Positions 52,274 to 60,446 of a stretch of DNA of 64,000 nt are shown one piece after another. This DNA is from Lacticaseibacillus kribbianus (GTDB taxonomy: Bacteria; Bacillota; Bacilli; Lactobacillales; Lactobacillaceae). Both the position numbers and the translations under genes were made by a program. Position 1 is the stretch's first letter, and the number at the start of each line of letters is the position of its first letter. Under the pieces are notes generated by a model that saw only the letters and a program-made list of their open reading frames with translations, did not search any database and was not told the origin of the DNA. The stretch lies in assembly GCF_020180945.1 (NCBI RefSeq), contig NZ_JAIPUL010000001.1, positions 434,001 to 498,000 on the forward strand, in the 5' to 3' direction.

Positions 52274-53064
52274 TGCGGTTAACCACCTACAATATTCGCT
52301 ACGACACGCCGGTGGACGGCGACTGGCGCTGGGCGCAGCGCAAGCCCTACGTGTTCGAGAACCTGCGCCGCCTGAACCCGGACATCTTTTGCGTCGAGGA
52401 GGCACTGCCCAACCAGTACCAAGACCTCAACAAGCTGATCGGCTTTGCCCACGTCGGCGTGCCGCGCGACAACGGCGTCGATGCCGGTGAGGCCGCGGCG
52501 ATTTACTACGACCGGACCAAGTTCAGCCTGGCGGAGGCGGGGCACCAGTGGCTCTCGCCGACGCCGGACGAGCCGTCCTTTTACCCGGGCACCGGCAACC
52601 GCCGCGTGTTCCAGTGGGCGAAGCTGGTCGAAAAAGCCAGCGGTCGCGCGTTCGTCGCGGTCACCGCGCACCTGGACGACGGCTCGGCGGACGCCCGCGT
52701 CGCCGGAGTGCGGCAGATTGCCGCCTTCTTGGCCGCGCAGCAGCCCGGCCTGCCGGTGTTCGTCTGCGGCGACTTCAACATGGCGCCGGACGACCCGGCT
52801 TACGTCGCGATGCCTGAGGACTTTGAAGATTCCCTCAAGGTCGCGGCCACCGTGGCCGATCCGCTGAGCGGCACCTGGATGGACGACTACTCCTACGTGC
52901 CGCACGAAAACCCCGTGATGCAGCGGCTGGACTACGTGTTCGTGCGCGACTTTGACGTCGTAAGCTACGCGGTGGACACCACGGTGTCGGAGACCGGTAA
53001 GTACGCGTCGGATCATTTTCCCGTGACCGTCGAACTGAATTTCAGGGAGGAAAAGCATGACTAA
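52270..53064 (+). CDS. Endonuclease/exonuclease/phosphatase (EEP) family hydrolase
   Basis: 264 residues. The EEP motifs are in order: TTYNIRYDT, metal-binding Glu in FCVEEALPNQY, VTAHLDD, catalytic GDFNMAPDD, and the closing SDHFPVTVEL with the catalytic Asp-His pair. The family covers nucleases, inositol phosphatases and sphingomyelinase-like phosphodiesterases. No signal peptide, so cytoplasmic. It is embedded between sulfatases, starting on ATGATG over the previous stop and overlapping the next start by eight bases, which points to a job in the same pathway. It might remove a phosphate or phosphodiester from the imported compound (inference). Confidence 0.82.
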   Translation: MMRLTTYNIRYDTPVDGDWRWAQRKPYVFENLRRLNPDIFCVEEALPNQYQDLNKLIGFAHVGVPRDNGVDAGEAAAIYYDRTKFSLAEAGHQWLSPTPDEPSFYPGTGNRRVFQWAKLVEKASGRAFVAVTAHLDDGSADARVAGVRQIAAFLAAQQPGLPVFVCGDFNMAPDDPAYVAMPEDFEDSLKVAATVADPLSGTWMDDYSYVPHENPVMQRLDYVFVRDFDVVSYAVDTTVSETGKYASDHFPVTVELNFREEKHD

Positions 53065-54583
53065 GCAACCCAACATTCTGTTCATTCTGACCGACCAGCA
53101 GCGCAAGGACACGCTTGAGGCCTACGCCTCAGACGCGCTGTGCCAGACGCCGAACCTCGACGAGCTCGCCAAGCACGCCACCGTGTTCGACAACTGCTAC
53201 ACGACCTGTCCGATCTGCACGCCGGCGCGCGCGACGCTTCAGACCGGGCTGTACCCGATGCACCACGGGATGCTGACCAACTCCTACAACGTCGGCAACA
53301 TGGTGCAGGAGCTGCCGGATTCGCCGAAGCTTTTGTCCCGCCAGCTCAACGCTGCGGGCTACCAGACCGGCTACACCGGCAAGTGGCACCTGGGCTCGGG
53401 CATCTACAACGTCCAGCACGACGAGTACCTTCAGCACTACATGGGCGACGTGCAGTTCGCCGAGTACGACAAGGGCTTCGACTCCGTGCCGACGCACATC
53501 GGCTATACGGGCGACGACTTCCCGGGCCACGGCTTCGGCGGCTTCGGCTTCCCGGAGTACCGCCAGTGGTTGAAGGATCAGGGCAAGGAGGTCATCATCG
53601 AGCACCGCATCAACGGCTTTTACGAGGGGCACCAGGCCGGCCAGATCACCAGCGGCGTGGAGACGTCGGTGGATCAGTACCTGATCGACCGCGCCGAGCA
53701 CTACCTCGGGGAGTTCAAGCAGGGCGGCAAGCCGTGGTACTTCCAGCTCAACTTCTGGGGCCCGCACGAGCCGTACTTCGTGCCAAGCGAGTTCCTGCAC
53801 AAGTACGACGACGTGAAGCTGCCGCCTTGGCCGAACTGGAAGGACCCGGCGGGCTCGGAGAAGCCCAAGATCCACGACCTCAAGCGGGGCAATGTGTCGA
53901 CCTGGGAGGAGCTTGAGCCGATTGTCAAGCACTACTACGCGGAGATCACGCACATCGACTACCAGATCGGCCGCCTGATCGACTGGCTGAAGCAAAACGA
54001 CCTGTACGACGACACGCTGATCATTTTCTCCGCCGACCACGGCGAGTCCCTCGGCATCCACGGCGGTCTGTTCGACAAGGCCATCTTCATGTACGAGGAA
54101 ACCGTGACGGTGCCACTGATGGTGAAGCTGCCGCAGCAGACCGCGCCCGGCCGCGAAGCCGCGCTGCTCTCCAACGCCGACATGTACTCCACCATCCTGG
54201 ATTACGCCGGGGTGGGCAAGGCCGACCGCGAGCGCGACGGCCAGTCCTTCCGGCCGCTGCTCGAGCACACGCCGGTGGATTGGCCGCAAAACGTGGTCAC
54301 CGAGTGCTCCGGCATCGGCTCCGTGCTGTTCTCCCAGCGCATGCTGCGCCAGGGCCAGTACAAGTACATCTTCAACTGCGGCGACATCGACGAGCTGTAC
54401 GATCTGGAATCCGACCCCCACGAGGAGGTCAATCAGGTCGCTAACGTCGGCTACCAGAACCTGCTGCACACGCTGCGCATCGCGATGCGCGACTGGATGA
54501 TTGACCACCACGACAACCTGATCTACGAATTCAACCACCTGCGCCTCCCCCTGAACGAACGGTACAGTGGACGTGAATTCTAA
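53057..54583 (+). CDS. Cysteine-type sulfatase C
   Basis: 508 residues, a different sulfatase subfamily from A and B. N-terminus NILFILTDQQRKDTL; formylglycine motif CTPARATLQTG with Cys54, the C-x-P-A-R variant common in anaerobes. GKWHLGSG, FWGPHEPYFVPSEF and FSADHGESLGIHGGLFDK give the metal and substrate residues. No signal peptide. It resembles enzymes acting on sulfated amino sugars or glycosaminoglycans, but the position cut cannot be told. It overlaps the EEP gene by eight bases behind GGGAGG. Confidence 0.87.
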   Translation: MTKQPNILFILTDQQRKDTLEAYASDALCQTPNLDELAKHATVFDNCYTTCPICTPARATLQTGLYPMHHGMLTNSYNVGNMVQELPDSPKLLSRQLNAAGYQTGYTGKWHLGSGIYNVQHDEYLQHYMGDVQFAEYDKGFDSVPTHIGYTGDDFPGHGFGGFGFPEYRQWLKDQGKEVIIEHRINGFYEGHQAGQITSGVETSVDQYLIDRAEHYLGEFKQGGKPWYFQLNFWGPHEPYFVPSEFLHKYDDVKLPPWPNWKDPAGSEKPKIHDLKRGNVSTWEELEPIVKHYYAEITHIDYQIGRLIDWLKQNDLYDDTLIIFSADHGESLGIHGGLFDKAIFMYEETVTVPLMVKLPQQTAPGREAALLSNADMYSTILDYAGVGKADRERDGQSFRPLLEHTPVDWPQNVVTECSGIGSVLFSQRMLRQGQYKYIFNCGDIDELYDLESDPHEEVNQVANVGYQNLLHTLRIAMRDWMIDHHDNLIYEFNHLRLPLNERYSGREF

Positions 54584-54593
54584 TTGACGCCAC

Positions 54594-54643
54594 GCTTGGG
54601 CGACGGCGAGTGCCACTCGGCGCGCGGCGTCGCCCAAGCTTTA
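54594..54643 (+). terminator. Terminator or attenuator after the sulfatase genes
   Basis: GCTTGGGCGAC/GTCGCCCAAGC arms (54594-54604 with 54629-54639) with an inner GAGTG/CACTC hairpin, then TTTA. It is weak in T residues, so partial read-through to the anSME gene is likely. Confidence 0.55.
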
Positions 54644-54683
54644 GGCAGCCTTTGTGGTGAGGGCGAACGAAAGGAATCGACTC

Positions 54684-55823
54684 ATGAAAAAAACGGTGAA
54701 TATCCTGATTAAGCCGGCCTCCGCGCTGTGTAACCTGCGGTGCAAGTACTGCTTTTACGCCAACATCTCAAGCATTCGCGAGGTGCGCTCCTACGGCAAG
54801 ATGAAGCAGGCGGTTGTCGATGAGATGATTCCCAACATCTATGAGGACTTGAACGACGGCGACGAGCTGTCCATCGCCTTTCAGGGCGGGGAGCCGACGC
54901 TGGCCGGCCTCAGCTACTTCGAGCACTTCATCGCCGTGATCAACGCGCAGACCAAGCGGGTGACCGTCCACTACGCGATTCAGACCAACGGCACCATCAT
55001 CTCCGAGCTCTGGATGCCGCTGTTGCGCGACAACCATTTTCTCGTCGGACTGTCGATCGACGGCGGGCCGATCTACCACGACCTCAACCGCGTCGACACC
55101 CACGGCCGCGGCACGTTCTGGCGCGTGCTGAAGACCAAGGAACTCTTTGACCAGTACGGCATCCAGTACAACATCCTGTGCGTGCTGACCAACGAGCTGG
55201 CCAAGCACCCGCAGAAGGTCTACAAGTTCTTCCAGGACCAGCACATCGAGTTCGTGCAGTTCATCCCGTGCCTGGACGACCTGGACGCCAAGGAAAAAAG
55301 CGACTTCGCGCTGACCCCGGAGCGCTTCGGCAGCTTCTATCAGCAGCTGTTCGGCCTGTGGTTTCAGGAGCTTCAGGCGGGGCGCTACCGCAGCATCAAG
55401 CTGTTCGACGACGTGCTGAACCTGTTTGTGAAGGGGCAGGTCACCGCGTGCGGGCTGGCCGGCCAGTGCCAGATCCAGTACGTGATCGAGGCCGACGGGT
55501 CGGTGTACCCCTGTGACTTCTACGCGCTGGATCAGTACCGCCTGGGCTACATCCAAAAGCAGACGCTGCGCGAGCTGTTCAGCCAGCCGATCGCCATCGA
55601 CTGGCTGGCTGAAAAGCGCGAGCTCCCGTCGTACTGCGACACCTGCCCGTTCAAGAAGATGTGCTGCGGCGGCTGCAAGCGCATGAAGGACGCGATGTAC
55701 GTCGCCAAGTGCAACCGCTACTGCGGCTATCGGACGGTGCTTGAGACGGTGCTGCCCAACGCGCAGGCCATCATGAGCCTAGTTGCGCGCGCCCAACCCG
55801 CCGTGCCGAGCCAGGTGGGGTAG
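54684..55823 (+). CDS. Anaerobic sulfatase-maturating enzyme (radical SAM, SPASM)
   Basis: 379 residues. The radical-SAM cluster motif CNLRCKYC gives Cys16, Cys20 and Cys23 near the N-terminus, followed by the glycine-rich FQGGEPTLAG. The C-terminal SPASM domain carries two more cluster cysteine sets (CGLAGQC...YPCDFYALDQYRLG and CDTCPFKKMCCGGCKR...CNRYCGYR). By family it oxidises the active-site Cys (or Ser) of sulfatases to formylglycine without oxygen. This is the activator for the three Cys-type sulfatases upstream. ATG 54684 follows GAAAGGA. SAM supply links it to the Met/SAM operon at 15 kb only loosely. Confidence 0.93.
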   Translation: MKKTVNILIKPASALCNLRCKYCFYANISSIREVRSYGKMKQAVVDEMIPNIYEDLNDGDELSIAFQGGEPTLAGLSYFEHFIAVINAQTKRVTVHYAIQTNGTIISELWMPLLRDNHFLVGLSIDGGPIYHDLNRVDTHGRGTFWRVLKTKELFDQYGIQYNILCVLTNELAKHPQKVYKFFQDQHIEFVQFIPCLDDLDAKEKSDFALTPERFGSFYQQLFGLWFQELQAGRYRSIKLFDDVLNLFVKGQVTACGLAGQCQIQYVIEADGSVYPCDFYALDQYRLGYIQKQTLRELFSQPIAIDWLAEKRELPSYCDTCPFKKMCCGGCKRMKDAMYVAKCNRYCGYRTVLETVLPNAQAIMSLVARAQPAVPSQVG

Positions 55824-55910
55824 TGCTCGTCTGCAATCCGTGAGACAATGGAAACACTGCGCGTGGCGCAAATGAACGAACGGTGACAACCGTGGAATGG
55901 AAGGTACACA

Positions 55911-57176
55911 TTGGATAAACGACGTGAAAATCTAGTCTTGGCGGCCGCAACCCTGGTTTTGGGGGTCGCGGCCGGCCTCGGGGCGGTGCTCCTCAGCGTT
56001 TTTCTCGATGTGATCGAGCAGCTCTTCCTGCACTTCCAGGAGTCCGCGGCGCACCCCTTCGCCACCGGCCTGGCGCCGTGGCAGCAGGTCCTCGCGCTGC
56101 TCGGCGGCGGGGTGGCCGCGGCCGTCATCTGGTACCTCCTGCGGCGGTTCGCGCGCCCGACCGTCGGCATCGCCAGCGCCATCAAGGGCACTGAGATGCC
56201 GCTTTTGACCACCCTGGTGCACGACTTCACCCAGATCCTCTACGTCGGCGCCGGCGGCTCGGTCGGCCGCGAGCTCGCGCCGCGCGAGCTGGCCGCCGCC
56301 GTCGCCCAGCGCCTCCAGCGCGTCTTGGCCCGCCACGGGCTGCGCTTCTCCGAGCCGGACCGCCAGCTGCTGGTTGCCGCCGCGGCCGGCGCCGGCTTTG
56401 CCGGCGTCTACATCGCGCCGTTGACCGGCACCATGTTTGCCGTCGAGATTCTGCTGCACAAGGTGTCGCGCCGCACCGTGGTGGTCAGCTTCACCATGTC
56501 CGTGATCGCGATGCTGGTGGGGTCCTTGCTCAAGGGCTTCAAGCCCTACTACCTGGTGGGGCAGGCGCCGTTCGCACCGAAAATCGTGCTGGCGGTGCTG
56601 GTGCTTGCGCCGGTGTGCGGGGCGCTTGGCGGCTGGTTCCGCCGCGCCTTCAAGTGGGCCGGCGCCCGCGCCACTAAGGACCGCAACATTCTGTGGCAGC
56701 TGCCGCTGGTCGCGCTGGCCACCGGCGTCGTCGCCGTCAAGTTCCCGCAGATCATGGGCAACGGCCGCGCGCTGGCGCAGACGGCGATGCACGGCGACGC
56801 CGCCAGGCTGATTCCGCTGCTTTTGGTCGGCGCCGCGCTCAAGGCGGTGGTCACCGTGGCAACGCTGCGTGCCGGCGCGTCTGGCGGCACCCTGACGCCG
56901 TCGATCGCCATCGGCGCGTCGCTCGGCGCGGTGCTCGCGCTGCTTTTGGGGCCGGTCGTTGGTCCGGTCTGGCAGCTGGCCATCATCGGCGCCGCCGCGC
57001 TTTTGGCCGCCTCGCAGCAGGCGCCGTTCATGGCGATGTTCATGCTGATCGAGGTCTCGCACCTGGACTACTCGGCAATCCTGCCGCTGGGCCTGGCGGT
57101 GAGCCTCGCCATGGTCGGCGCCCGGCTGACCATGGGCCCGACGCCTGAAGCGTCGTCGCTTTCGCGTCAGCGGTAG
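55911..57176 (+). CDS. ClC-family chloride channel or anion/proton antiporter
   Basis: 421 residues with about ten membrane segments. GGSVGRELAPRELAAA corresponds to the anion-selective GREGP loop of ClC proteins, and GAGFAGVYIAPLTGTMFAVEI to the next conserved segment, with GASGGTLTPSIAIGASLG near the end. It moves chloride or similar anions. A role in balancing or exporting anions released by the sulfatases is a guess from position. TTG start behind GGAATGGAAGG. It lies 87 bases after the anSME gene. Confidence 0.85.
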   Translation: MDKRRENLVLAAATLVLGVAAGLGAVLLSVFLDVIEQLFLHFQESAAHPFATGLAPWQQVLALLGGGVAAAVIWYLLRRFARPTVGIASAIKGTEMPLLTTLVHDFTQILYVGAGGSVGRELAPRELAAAVAQRLQRVLARHGLRFSEPDRQLLVAAAAGAGFAGVYIAPLTGTMFAVEILLHKVSRRTVVVSFTMSVIAMLVGSLLKGFKPYYLVGQAPFAPKIVLAVLVLAPVCGALGGWFRRAFKWAGARATKDRNILWQLPLVALATGVVAVKFPQIMGNGRALAQTAMHGDAARLIPLLLVGAALKAVVTVATLRAGASGGTLTPSIAIGASLGAVLALLLGPVVGPVWQLAIIGAAALLAASQQAPFMAMFMLIEVSHLDYSAILPLGLAVSLAMVGARLTMGPTPEASSLSRQR

Positions 57177-57323
57177 GGGCTGGACTGCCGGTCGGTCGAA
57201 CCACTGCTCGCGGCCCGCCAAGACGCCGGACCAGTGGTGGCCTCAACCGCTGGCCGAGTGCTGCCTCGCTCGCCTCGCCGCACCACGACTCGATCCTTGC
57301 GCCCACCACGAAAGGAGCCTGCC

Positions 57324-58109
57324 ATGCCGATGCTCTACCTGCTGTACGCCGTCATCATTCTGGTCGCCAACGTGCTCGGTGCCGTCGTCGGCATGGGCGG
57401 CGGCGTCTTGATCAAGCCGCTTTTGGACATGATCGGCGCGCACCCGCTGATTCAGATCAACTTCTTCTCCTGCGTCGCCGTGTTGACCATGGCGCTGACG
57501 GCCTCCTTCCGCGCGCGGGGCGAGGCCAAAGGCAGCGGGCAGCCCGTGGCCGCGCTTGCGGTCGGCGCGCTTTTCGGCGGGCTGGTGGGGGATGGGGCGC
57601 TGAACTGGCTGGTCAACACCTGGCCGGCCCGCACCGTGCTCCAGCTGCAGGTCGGTCTGACCATCCTGACGCTGGCGGTGGCGTTCGCCTACTCGGTGTG
57701 GCCGCTGGCGCACGGGCACTGGCTACGCCCGGCGGTGGTGGTCGCGTTGGCTGCGGTGGCCGGATGGCTTGCGACCCTGATGGGCATCGGCGGCGGGCCG
57801 GTGAACGTGACGCTGTTCATGGCGGTCTGCGGCATCGGCATCAAGGACGCCGCGCGCTGGTCGCTTCTGACCATCCTGTTCTCCCAGCTGGCCAAGCTCG
57901 CCCAGGTGGTGGCGACCGGTCAGCTGTGGCAGTTTGACCTCAGAGTTTTGTGGGTGATCATTCCCACGGCCGCGCTCGGCGGCTTTTTGGGCGCGGCGCT
58001 GAGTAAGCGCTTCAAATCCGCGCGGGTGACGTGGCTGTACCGCGCGGCGATTGTGTTGGTGATTGGCATTAACGCCTACAACGGCCTGGCAGTGCTCGGG
58101 CTGGGGTAG
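57324..58109 (+). CDS. TauE/SafE family anion (sulfite/sulfate-type) exporter
   Basis: 261 residues with about eight membrane segments. GAVVGMGGGVLIKPLLDMIG and GWLATLMGIGGGPVNVTLFMA are the paired glycine-rich motifs of TauE/SafE proteins. Family members export sulfite, sulfoacetate or related sulfur compounds. Its place between the sulfatase-maturase genes and a hexosaminidase makes it the best candidate for removing sulfate freed in the cytoplasm. ATG 57324 follows AAAGGAG. It lies 14 bases ahead of the GH20 gene. Confidence 0.85.
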   Translation: MPMLYLLYAVIILVANVLGAVVGMGGGVLIKPLLDMIGAHPLIQINFFSCVAVLTMALTASFRARGEAKGSGQPVAALAVGALFGGLVGDGALNWLVNTWPARTVLQLQVGLTILTLAVAFAYSVWPLAHGHWLRPAVVVALAAVAGWLATLMGIGGGPVNVTLFMAVCGIGIKDAARWSLLTILFSQLAKLAQVVATGQLWQFDLRVLWVIIPTAALGGFLGAALSKRFKSARVTWLYRAAIVLVIGINAYNGLAVLGLG

Positions 58110-58123
58110 AGGGAGGAAAAAAC

Positions 58124-59986
58124 ATGAGCATTACTTGGCAGGGAATTCCAGACAAATACGAGGCGGGGGCCGCCGCGGTCGCTGCCCTTCAGCCGGCGCC
58201 GGACTTCACGGCCACGGTCAAGGTGGTCAAGCAGACCACGCCTGGGCTGACCGTCGAGCGCGACGGGCAAGACGGCATGATCGCGTACGACAGCCCCAGC
58301 GACCTGATGCGCGCCGTCACCCTGTGGCTGGGCCACGCCCGCACCCAGACCGCGTTCACGCTGACCGAGCGTGCGCATTACGACACGGTTGGGGTGATGA
58401 TCGACGTCGCCCGCAACGCGGTGCCCAAGGTCCAGACGCTGAAGGACGCCTTCGTGCGCCTGGCGAGCCTCGGCTACACCGAGGTCTGGCTTTACATGGA
58501 GGACTGCTTCGAGATTCCTTCGCAGCCGTATTTCGGCCACCAGCGCGGCCGCTACTCTCAGGCCGACCTGCACGAACTTGCCTTGGCCGCCGACGCGGTG
58601 GGGCTGACCCTGGTGCCGGCGATTCAGACGCTGGCGCACCTGCGCAACCTCTTCAAGTGGCGCGCCTTTGACGACGTGATGGACGCCCCGGACTGCCTGT
58701 ACGTGGAAAAGCCGGAGACCACCGCCTTTTTGCGCCAGCTGCTCAAGGCGGCCAGCGCACCGTTTTTGACCGACAAGATTCACATCGGCATGGATGAGGC
58801 GTACAACCTCGGGCGCGGCCAGCTGCTGCGCGACCGCGGACTGGTTTCGCAGGAGGACCTGATGGTGGCCCACCTCAAGACGGTGGTCGGGTTGTGTGAC
58901 GAGCTCGGCCTGCACCCGGCGATGTGGAGCGACATGTGGTTCAAGATGGCCAGCAAGCAGCACCGCCTGTACGACCCGGACACCGAGTTCTCGGATGACC
59001 TGGTGGCCTCGATTCCGCCGGTCGCGCAGGTCTACTGGGACTACTACCACGAAGACGAGGCGCCGTACGACCGGATGTTTGAACTGCACCAAAAGCTCAA
59101 GCAGCCGCTGATTTTTGCCAGCGGCATCTGGACCTGGAACGGCCTGGCGCCGACGGTTCGCACCGCGCAGGCGACGCTGCGTGCCGGCATGGCCGCGGCG
59201 GCCAAGGCCGGCGTGCGCGACGTTGTGACCACCATGTGGGGCGATGACGGCTCCGAGGTGCCGCTGCGCGCGGCGTGGCTGGGGCTTCAGACCTTTGCGG
59301 AGTACCAGTACCACGACACAGTGCCGGACGCCTGGGCCGCGGCCCAGTTCGCGCTGATGCAGGGGCGCGATTACAACGCTTACCTGCTGTTGGACAAGTT
59401 CGAAAACCAGCTTGAGGACCGGCCGAACATGACCATCGACGACCCAGGCAAAATCCTGCTGTACGAGGACCTGCTGCTGCAGCGCTACCGCAAGAACCTT
59501 GAGGGTTTCGACTACGCCGGCCACTACGCGCAGCTGGCGCAGGACCTGGCCGGGGCGACGGTGGCCGAGCCCGACCGGCCGATGTTCACCTACTACGCAC
59601 ACCTCGCCCACACCCTGAGCCTCAAGGCCACCGCGCTGCTTGAGCTGCAGACGCTTTTGGCCCGCGGGCCGGAGGCGGTGCCCGCGGTCACCCAGGCGCT
59701 GAACCGGCTGCGCCAGGCCATGCTGGTCACCATTCAGGAGTTCCGCCAGCTGTGGCACGCCGAGCGCCGCGGGCAGGGCTACGAGATCATGGACCTGCGC
59801 CTCAACGGTCTGATTGGGCGCATCGACACGACGCTGTGGCGCGTGGCGGCCTGGGTCAAGGGTGACGACCAGCTTGAGGAGCTGCAGGCGCCCGTGCTTG
59901 AGATGGACAAGTACACCAGCGGCCCGACCGGCCGCGGCCGCTACATCCAGATCATCTCGGCCTGCGGCATTTCGCAAAACATGTAG
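58124..59986 (+). CDS. GH20 beta-N-acetylhexosaminidase, cytoplasmic
   Basis: 620 residues, no signal peptide. The barrel starts near residue 85 (YDTVGVMIDVARNAVPKVQTLKDAF) and has VWLYMEDCFEIP, a LVPAIQTLAHL strand and the catalytic pair Asp224-Glu225 in HIGMDEAYNLG, the D-E motif of GH20. A helical C-terminal domain follows from about 440. It should cleave terminal beta-GlcNAc or GalNAc from imported oligosaccharides. Together with the sulfatases it could finish 6-sulfo-GlcNAc-type glycans (inference). GGGAGG precedes the ATG. Last gene of the operon. Confidence 0.87.
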   Translation: MSITWQGIPDKYEAGAAAVAALQPAPDFTATVKVVKQTTPGLTVERDGQDGMIAYDSPSDLMRAVTLWLGHARTQTAFTLTERAHYDTVGVMIDVARNAVPKVQTLKDAFVRLASLGYTEVWLYMEDCFEIPSQPYFGHQRGRYSQADLHELALAADAVGLTLVPAIQTLAHLRNLFKWRAFDDVMDAPDCLYVEKPETTAFLRQLLKAASAPFLTDKIHIGMDEAYNLGRGQLLRDRGLVSQEDLMVAHLKTVVGLCDELGLHPAMWSDMWFKMASKQHRLYDPDTEFSDDLVASIPPVAQVYWDYYHEDEAPYDRMFELHQKLKQPLIFASGIWTWNGLAPTVRTAQATLRAGMAAAAKAGVRDVVTTMWGDDGSEVPLRAAWLGLQTFAEYQYHDTVPDAWAAAQFALMQGRDYNAYLLLDKFENQLEDRPNMTIDDPGKILLYEDLLLQRYRKNLEGFDYAGHYAQLAQDLAGATVAEPDRPMFTYYAHLAHTLSLKATALLELQTLLARGPEAVPAVTQALNRLRQAMLVTIQEFRQLWHAERRGQGYEIMDLRLNGLIGRIDTTLWRVAAWVKGDDQLEELQAPVLEMDKYTSGPTGRGRYIQIISACGISQNM

Positions 59987-59990
59987 CCAA

Positions 59991-60034
59991 ACAAGACCCA
60001 CCGCCAAATTACTGGCGGTGGGTCTTGTGATTTT
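59991..60034 (+). terminator. Rho-independent terminator
   Basis: Perfect 16-bp arms beginning ACAAGACCCACC (59991-60006 with 60013-60028), then TGATTTT. It ends the sulfatase-GH20 cluster. The next 260 bases hold no gene I can support. Confidence 0.8.
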
Positions 60035-60294
60035 ATGATCGAGCGCTGACGAGGGAGCACATAACTAGCAGGCGGTTTTAAAAGTCAAGAAGCGCGACAC
60101 GAGGTAGTTTTTAGCCTGAGCGTCCAACTTGCTGGGGTGATTACGTCGGGTGGCTAAAAGGACTGAGTGGGGGTGTTCTGGGACCTCTACGCTTGATTAC
60201 CGGCGCTTCCACTTTGCCAGTCGTCAGATCAGAATGTAGCAAGCGGAGGGGCGCAGTCCGACCTGCCCGCGCCCCGGAGCTTGCGGCCCCGTCC

Positions 60295-60446
60295 CGCTAA
60301 GTGCGCTTGGCTCCGCGCTGGGTTATCGTCGGGCTCCGCCAGGCAACGCGGGAGCGGCTAGCTACGCCATGACGCCGAGGCAAAGTACGCCTCAACGCCA
60401 TGGCTAGGCTAGCCGTCCCGCTAAGTGCGCCTGGCTCCGCCCTGGG
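60295..60446 (+). repeat. Single palindromic repeat ending at the GH92 stop codon
   Basis: One clean unit: clamp GCGGG/CCCGC, arm GGCTAGC/GCTAGCC, loop TACGC/GCTAG, inner arm CATG/CATG, core GAGGC-AAAGTAC-GCCTC. Flanks GGCTCCGC and CCTGGGTTA occur on both sides, and the last flank supplies the TAA of the leftward GH92 gene. It may act as that gene's transcript end. Confidence 0.85.
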
